Source: Candidatus Latescibacteria bacterium 4484_181
GTDB lineage: Bacteria; Latescibacterota; MVCY01
Assembly: GCA_002049985.1 (NCBI GenBank)
Contig: MVCY01000020.1
Coordinates: 1 to 8,599 of the forward strand
Direction of reading: 5' to 3'
Length of the DNA: 8,599 bases
Within the stretch, counting starts at the first letter, position 1, and every line of letters starts with the position of its first letter. The notes beneath the pieces were generated by a model. It was given only the letters and a program-made list of their open reading frames with translations, did not search any database and was not told where the DNA came from. A program made the position numbers and the translations under genes. This document shows positions 5,597 to 8,599 of the stretch, one piece after another.

Positions 5597-5947
5597 TCAG
5601 CTGGGCGGCCATTTGCCCCACCTGTGTGGTCCTCGACCAAAAGGAGGGCCAAAAGGCGGCATAATAACTTCACCAGAGCGGATCTGGATGGCCTTTCCGT
5701 TCACCAGTGCATCAGCCACCTTCTTGTGAGCCTGAGCCACAATACGACCAAAAGTGGGACGGGAGACCTTCATCCGCTGGCCAGCCTCTTCCTGACTCAT
5801 TCCCTCCAAATCGGCTAACCGCAAGGCCTCTAACTCATCCACGGTGAGCACCACGTGACTGAGAAACCCGGGCGAAATACCCTGGGGTCTGAAATATGTG
5901 ACCGGGGGAGAAAACCCTACCCAGCGCCATTTCTTGGGCCTCGGCAT
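5597..5947 (-). CDS. DUF134-family helix-turn-helix DNA-binding protein
   Basis: 116 residues from ATG 5947, preceded by AGGAGG at eight bases. An in-frame GTG at 5980 overlaps the stop of the upstream pseudogene (GTGA) and lacks such a site. Residues 1-20 are MPRPKKWRWVGFSPPVTYFR. Residues 34-72 (LTVDELEALRLADLEGMSQE, then KVSRPTFGRIVAQ) form the family's sigma-region-4-like helix-turn-helix, and VADALVNGKAIQI (77-89) follows. In many relatives the start reads RPRKCRRV with a conserved Cys; here that position is Trp7 and the protein has no cysteine. The Pro/Gly/Trp-rich end (96-116) resembles the DUF5320 neighbours in composition. DUF134 genes usually sit with MinD, NifX and DUF5320 genes, so it is the obvious local regulator. 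The palindrome at 7863-7876 is a candidate target. Confidence 0.92.
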   Translation of the reverse strand: MPRPKKWRWVGFSPPVTYFRPQGISPGFLSHVVLTVDELEALRLADLEGMSQEEAGQRMKVSRPTFGRIVAQAHKKVADALVNGKAIQIRSGEVIMPPFGPPFGRGPHRWGKWPPS

Positions 5948-5976
5948 GGGAAATACCTCCTTGGGGGAATCAAAAC

Positions 5977-6812
5977 TCACAATGCTAGCTGCAGGTTCTC
6001 AAATCTATCCTGAATCCATTGCGCCACGGTCCAGTCACTATACTCCACCGCCGTCTTCGCTTGAACCGTTGCTTCAGTCACTACACACTCATAGAATATC
6101 CGGCCCGACAGAATAACTCCTTCTCTACGACATAAGGAATGGGCCTCTCGGCCAACTTCTTATTCAGATTCTCTTTGCTCATCACCCCGGCCGCTGAGAA
6201 CCTGCAGTTCGTAGCCTATCTGAAAAGACTGCTACACACTATTCTGGCGATAGATCGCAGGCTCAGTAATCACGGCCACTGATCTGATCACGGTAATGGA
6301 CACTCACCGAATAGCATATTTTTGCAGAGCCATCTAGCAGCACTGCTCGTGGATGGCGCTGCTCGGCTAATAGTCCGGCCTGCCGTCGAACCAAGATGAC
6401 TAAGTTACCCGAGTTCTCCACAGCAATCCCCAGGCCAGCCTGTAGCAAGAGACGGAATCTGGTCTCTGAGAGGAACCACTGCTCTGAATGACAGTCAACA
6501 ACTGAGATTGCCCCTAGGGGTCAGAAACAGCAGCAAGCGCCGCGGCCCTCACATCGAACTGACGCCATCGGACAGGCACATTTTCTGATATGGGTCGCAT
6601 TGGTTACACTCATCTGGGCAAATGAGAGTGCCCGCTGCCCCGGAAAAATCCGTGCGCCCTCAGGTCTCTGATTTGAGAAGAGGATTGAGATCGGCAGCAT
6701 CCAGAGCACAGTCGCCGACCATCTTGTTCCCCCAGAGGACGGCCACCAAGGCAACCAGGGTGGTTTTCCCCTCTACCCGCTTTGCCCCTTATTTCGCAAT
6801 CTCCTACACCAA
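5977..6812 (-). pseudogene. MinD-superfamily P-loop ATPase with ferredoxin insert, pseudogene (second of two)
   Basis: Six or more segments in changing frames follow the order of a COG1149-type MinD ATPase. These are a P-loop remnant GKAGRG, then KTTLVA after a one-base shift (about 6761-6798); NKMVGDCALDAADLNPLL (about 6675-6732; relatives have VGDCDVDAADL); CNQCDPYQKMC (about 6570-6605, a worn ferredoxin CxxCxxxC); WFLSETRF and QAGLGIAVENSGNLV (about 6400-6470); AVLLDGS (near 6340); SVAVITEP (6259-6282); and a C-terminus VVTEATVQAKTAVEYSDW ending at the stop 5977-5979. Stops and frameshifts separate them, so no functional ATPase can be made. The stop lies 29 bases before DUF134, with no promoter needed between, so this was an operon member. 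Relatives in Desulfovibrio support the orange protein complex. Confidence 0.85.
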
Positions 6813-7008
6813 CCCCATCAGGTCGTACCAGCGGCACGTGAAAATTTGGAGAAAGCAACGCCGCCGCACCTTGGCTGGCTATATATCCAGCATGAAGTGC
6901 GATTAGATATCGGCACTTTGGTCATTTCTCACGTCTTGCGCCTCACGGGCTCGCAGACGCAGCCACCGGCACAGCAGGCTCTGTCTACTTCCCAGGTTTC
7001 ATGTGCGC

Positions 7009-7843
7009 CTAAAATAAGGCCAGAATCTGCCGATATACCTGTTCGAACGCTTCTCTGTATTCGGGCAATACCTCCACCACAATTCTCCCCGGGAATAGGG
7101 CTTAACAATCTGAGGGTCTTCAGGAAGCTCCAGCAGAATGTGGAGATTCCCTCTCTGACAGCGATTCCACATGCTCTGATCTTCTTTGCTGCAACGCCTT
7201 ACAATCACCCCGAAACGGAGTTTAAAAGCCCGAAATGCTTCTACAACCAATTGGAGACCACAACCCAAAAGGCGTGGGCTCACTGGCCAGCATCACTGAA
7301 CCAGTTTGTTTTGCTGCTTCGACGACCAGACAAGAGGTACCGGGGGAATCAATCAACACAATATCCCCGCTGCAGACGCAATTCATCGATTCCTCACTTC
7401 CCTGATGAGCGGGGGCCTGGGCCTCTGCTATTTTGAACCCTCCCTGGACAAAACGGATATCTTTTGTCCCAGGCATCCTCACGCTGCCAAATTCCCTTCT
7501 CCCATCACCGATAACCTCCACAAGACAGATCGCCTTATACCTGAGCAACTATGAGAGGGCTCGGGAAAATCCAGAACACTCTCTTTCGCAGCGACAATAG
7601 CCTTAAACTGACAGAGTTGGAAGCACGGACCGGAATGGTGCATCTATCCAAGTCTGCTTCAGGCATAACCTGTTGAAATGAACCGCCTTTTTGCTGTTGC
7701 TGCTTGAGAAAAAGGCTACTGTTGAGCTCTTTTACATCGCAGTGTAGCAGAGTCACACCTTCCGACTTCATAGCCTAAACTATGTCATTGAGGACCGCAG
7801 TCTTGCCCGTTGTCCTTTTGCCACTGACAACACGAATGATCAC
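7009..7843 (-). pseudogene. MinD-superfamily P-loop ATPase with ferredoxin insert, pseudogene (first of two)
   Basis: It starts at GTG 7843 (GGAG seven bases upstream) with IIRVVSGKRTTGKTAVLNDIV, a worn P-loop (relatives: SGKGGTGKT), then an in-frame TAG at 7775-7777. It continues EGVTLLHCDVKELNSSLFLK (7699-7759; relatives: CDVEEPN), a ferredoxin-like stretch DLDRCT and FQLCQFKAIVA across a frameshift near 7630, and VEVIGDGRREFGSVRMPG (about 7464-7517). DIVLIDSPGTSCLVVEA (about 7315-7364; one Pro of the DSPPGTSCP motif is missing) comes next. LQLVVEAFRAFKLRFGVIV and ILLELPEDPQIVKPYSRGEL (about 7080-7260) follow in another frame, to a stop at 7009-7011. Several frameshifts plus the stop make it non-functional, yet the order of motifs is complete, so decay is fairly recent. 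It is the first gene after the promoter/palindrome at 7863-7909. Confidence 0.88.
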
Positions 7844-7862
7844 TCAATTGCTCCAGGCATTC

Positions 7863-7876
7863 TGAGCATATGCTCA
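7863..7876. promoter_or_regulatory. Perfect 14-bp palindrome, candidate repressor operator
   Basis: TGAGCATATGCTCA reads the same on both strands. It begins four bases downstream of the putative -10 box at 7881-7886, so it covers the expected transcription start, the usual place for a repressor site. The DUF134 protein encoded downstream in the same transcript is the most likely binder (inference). No second full copy was seen in the window. Confidence 0.6.
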
Positions 7877-7880
7877 AATT

Positions 7881-7909
7881 AATTTAAACAAAAACCCGTC
7901 TCATGTCAA
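7881..7909 (-). promoter_or_regulatory. Putative sigma70 promoter of the whole cluster
   Basis: On the minus strand a perfect -35 TTGACA (7909-7904) is followed by a 17-base spacer and TAAATT (7886-7881), a 4/6 match to the -10 consensus, in AT-rich surroundings. It lies about 38 bases before the GTG start of the first MinD pseudogene. Since both ATPase genes are dead, it would now serve DUF134 and the small-protein genes some 1.9 kb downstream. Confidence 0.6.
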
Positions 7910-8104
7910 GGGAAAAATCAAATCTTTAAAAAAATCCTCACCAATTTATGGCACTATCTTTAACCAAGATCCGGAAAACTTATGAAAAATAGGAAAGACA
8001 TATCGCTCCTGAAAGCAGTTCGGATAGCGGGCAGTCTTGTTTGCTACAAACATTTTGTCCCCATCGGGACAGACAAGAAGGGATGTATCAAAGGGCATTT
8101 TTTT

Positions 8105-8142
8105 ACCGCAAAGTTCGCCAAGAAGTCGCAAAGATCGCAAAG
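8105..8142 (+). repeat. Short degenerate GCAAAG/TCGC repeats
   Basis: GCAAAG occurs at 8108-8113, 8128-8133 and 8137-8142 with TCGC between, and a related GCCAAG at 8117-8122. Such ACCGCAAAG...TCGCAAAG stretches are familiar as dispersed intergenic repeats in several anaerobe genomes. That resemblance is from memory and not tested here. Confidence 0.45.
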
Positions 8143-8353
8143 GGTCTATTTATAAAAATGTTGCCTATTCTGTGCCCGCCTGCTTTATTTGCTGTTATGT
8201 TGTGTGTTTGCCTTTGTTACAGCCCCAAGATGTAATTTTGAAACTTGCGGAGTCAAACCCTTGCTTACTTAACACAGGTCCAGAGATTCTGTCGGAGAAA
8301 TGGAGTTGCTGCCAGTACCCTGGGCTCACTTGAGATATCTATTTCCGTGGGAT

Positions 8354-8392
8354 GGCTCTCCAGAGGCCTACTCCATCCGCGTCTGGAGAGCC
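8354..8392. repeat. 11-bp perfect inverted repeat (hairpin)
   Basis: GGCTCTCCAGA (8354-8364) and TCTGGAGAGCC (8382-8392) are perfect inverted copies separated by 17 bases. Neither side is followed by a T run, so it is not an intrinsic terminator. It may be part of a dispersed repeat or a structured RNA; nothing else identifies it. Confidence 0.6.
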
Positions 8393-8599
8393 CCCTACAA
8401 TCCGCTTTCAGGGTAGAATGTACCACATCTTCTGTGAAACTGCCATTTTTCAGCAGAATCTGGGCAAGAGATAGAAGAACGTTCAAAGAGCTTTCCGAAT
8501 CTGGGTTTAAATACTCTTGTAAGCCTTAAGTGACAGATAGCTCACTAAGACAAAATTCCACACCTTACGTCTCCAGTTTCAACGCTTTTCTGAAGATCG

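Larger units (their letters stand above)
7910..8599. other. Region without a recognisable gene upstream of the cluster
   Basis: I could not support a gene here on either strand. Open frames on both strands are short, have no convincing ribosome sites and resemble no family I know. Visible structure is limited to an AT-rich stretch near 7910-7960, a small hairpin TGTCCC/GGGACA (8056-8071), GCAAAG repeats (8108-8142) and an 11-bp inverted repeat (8354-8392). It could hold further degraded sequence or the end of a neighbouring locus. Confidence 0.6.

Noticed and set aside
6040..6075. Promoter-like TTCAAG-17-TATAGT on the minus strand before DUF134
   Set aside because: The -35 match is only 3/6 and the -10 lies within the still readable coding remnant of the MinD gene (VEYSD), so it is probably coincidental.
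6846..7436. 196-residue open frame on the plus strand
   Set aside because: It is antisense to the first MinD pseudogene, where the minus-strand family motifs explain the sequence.
7946..8140. 64-residue open frame on the minus strand
   Set aside because: No start signal or family motif, and its first part is a translation of the GCAAAG repeats.
8265..8486. 73-residue minus-strand and 94-residue plus-strand open frames
   Set aside because: They overlap the inverted repeat, have no ribosome sites and no recognisable domain.

Overview
The window holds one long gene cluster read from the minus strand, from about 7.9 kb down to position 1. The families present are a DUF134 regulator, DUF5320-like small proteins, an FmdB zinc ribbon, a NifX-type protein, an Mrp/NBP35 ATPase, and remnants of two MinD-type ATPases and an MBL hydrolase. 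This set is typical of anaerobic bacteria such as Chloroflexota (Dehalococcoidia), Desulfobacterota, Nitrospirota and clostridia. Very strong Shine-Dalgarno sites (AAAGGAGGTGA type) precede most genes. Nothing visible fixes the phylum, and no rRNA, tRNA, integrase, transposase or CRISPR array was seen.

Layout in transcription order (high to low coordinates). 7910-8599 has no recognisable gene, only a hairpin and short GCAAAG repeats. A sigma70-like promoter (7881-7909) with a perfect 14-bp palindrome just downstream (7863-7876) leads into two consecutive decayed genes (7009-7843 and 5977-6812). Both were MinD-superfamily P-loop ATPases carrying ferredoxin-type cysteine motifs. The spacer 6813-7008 holds nothing I can identify.

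Next comes the intact block. It starts with a DUF134 helix-turn-helix protein (5597-5947). Five small Gly/Pro/Tyr/Trp-rich DUF5320-like proteins follow (5215-5490, 4901-5149, 4537-4830, 4129-4494, 3814-4050), then an FmdB-type zinc ribbon (3493-3747). A probable internal promoter (3339-3367) then precedes a DUF5320-head/zinc-ribbon hybrid (3067-3291), a tandem two-domain NifX/ORP-like protein (2317-3054), an Mrp/NBP35 Fe-S carrier ATPase (1424-2287) and aspartate decarboxylase panD (907-1269). Beyond panD the cluster decays again. There is a metallo-beta-lactamase-fold hydrolase pseudogene that has lost its metal-binding centre (334-889), then a damaged methyltransferase N-terminus running out of the window (1-247).

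NifX-type protein, Mrp, paired MinD ATPases and small metal-cluster proteins recall the Desulfovibrio orange protein (ORP) complex region, which works with a Mo-Cu sulfide cluster. No nitrogenase structural gene is present, so a role in nitrogen fixation is not suggested. The best reading is a metal-cluster assembly or carrier operon whose intact core is flanked on both sides by genes in decay, with panD as an unexpected passenger or partner.
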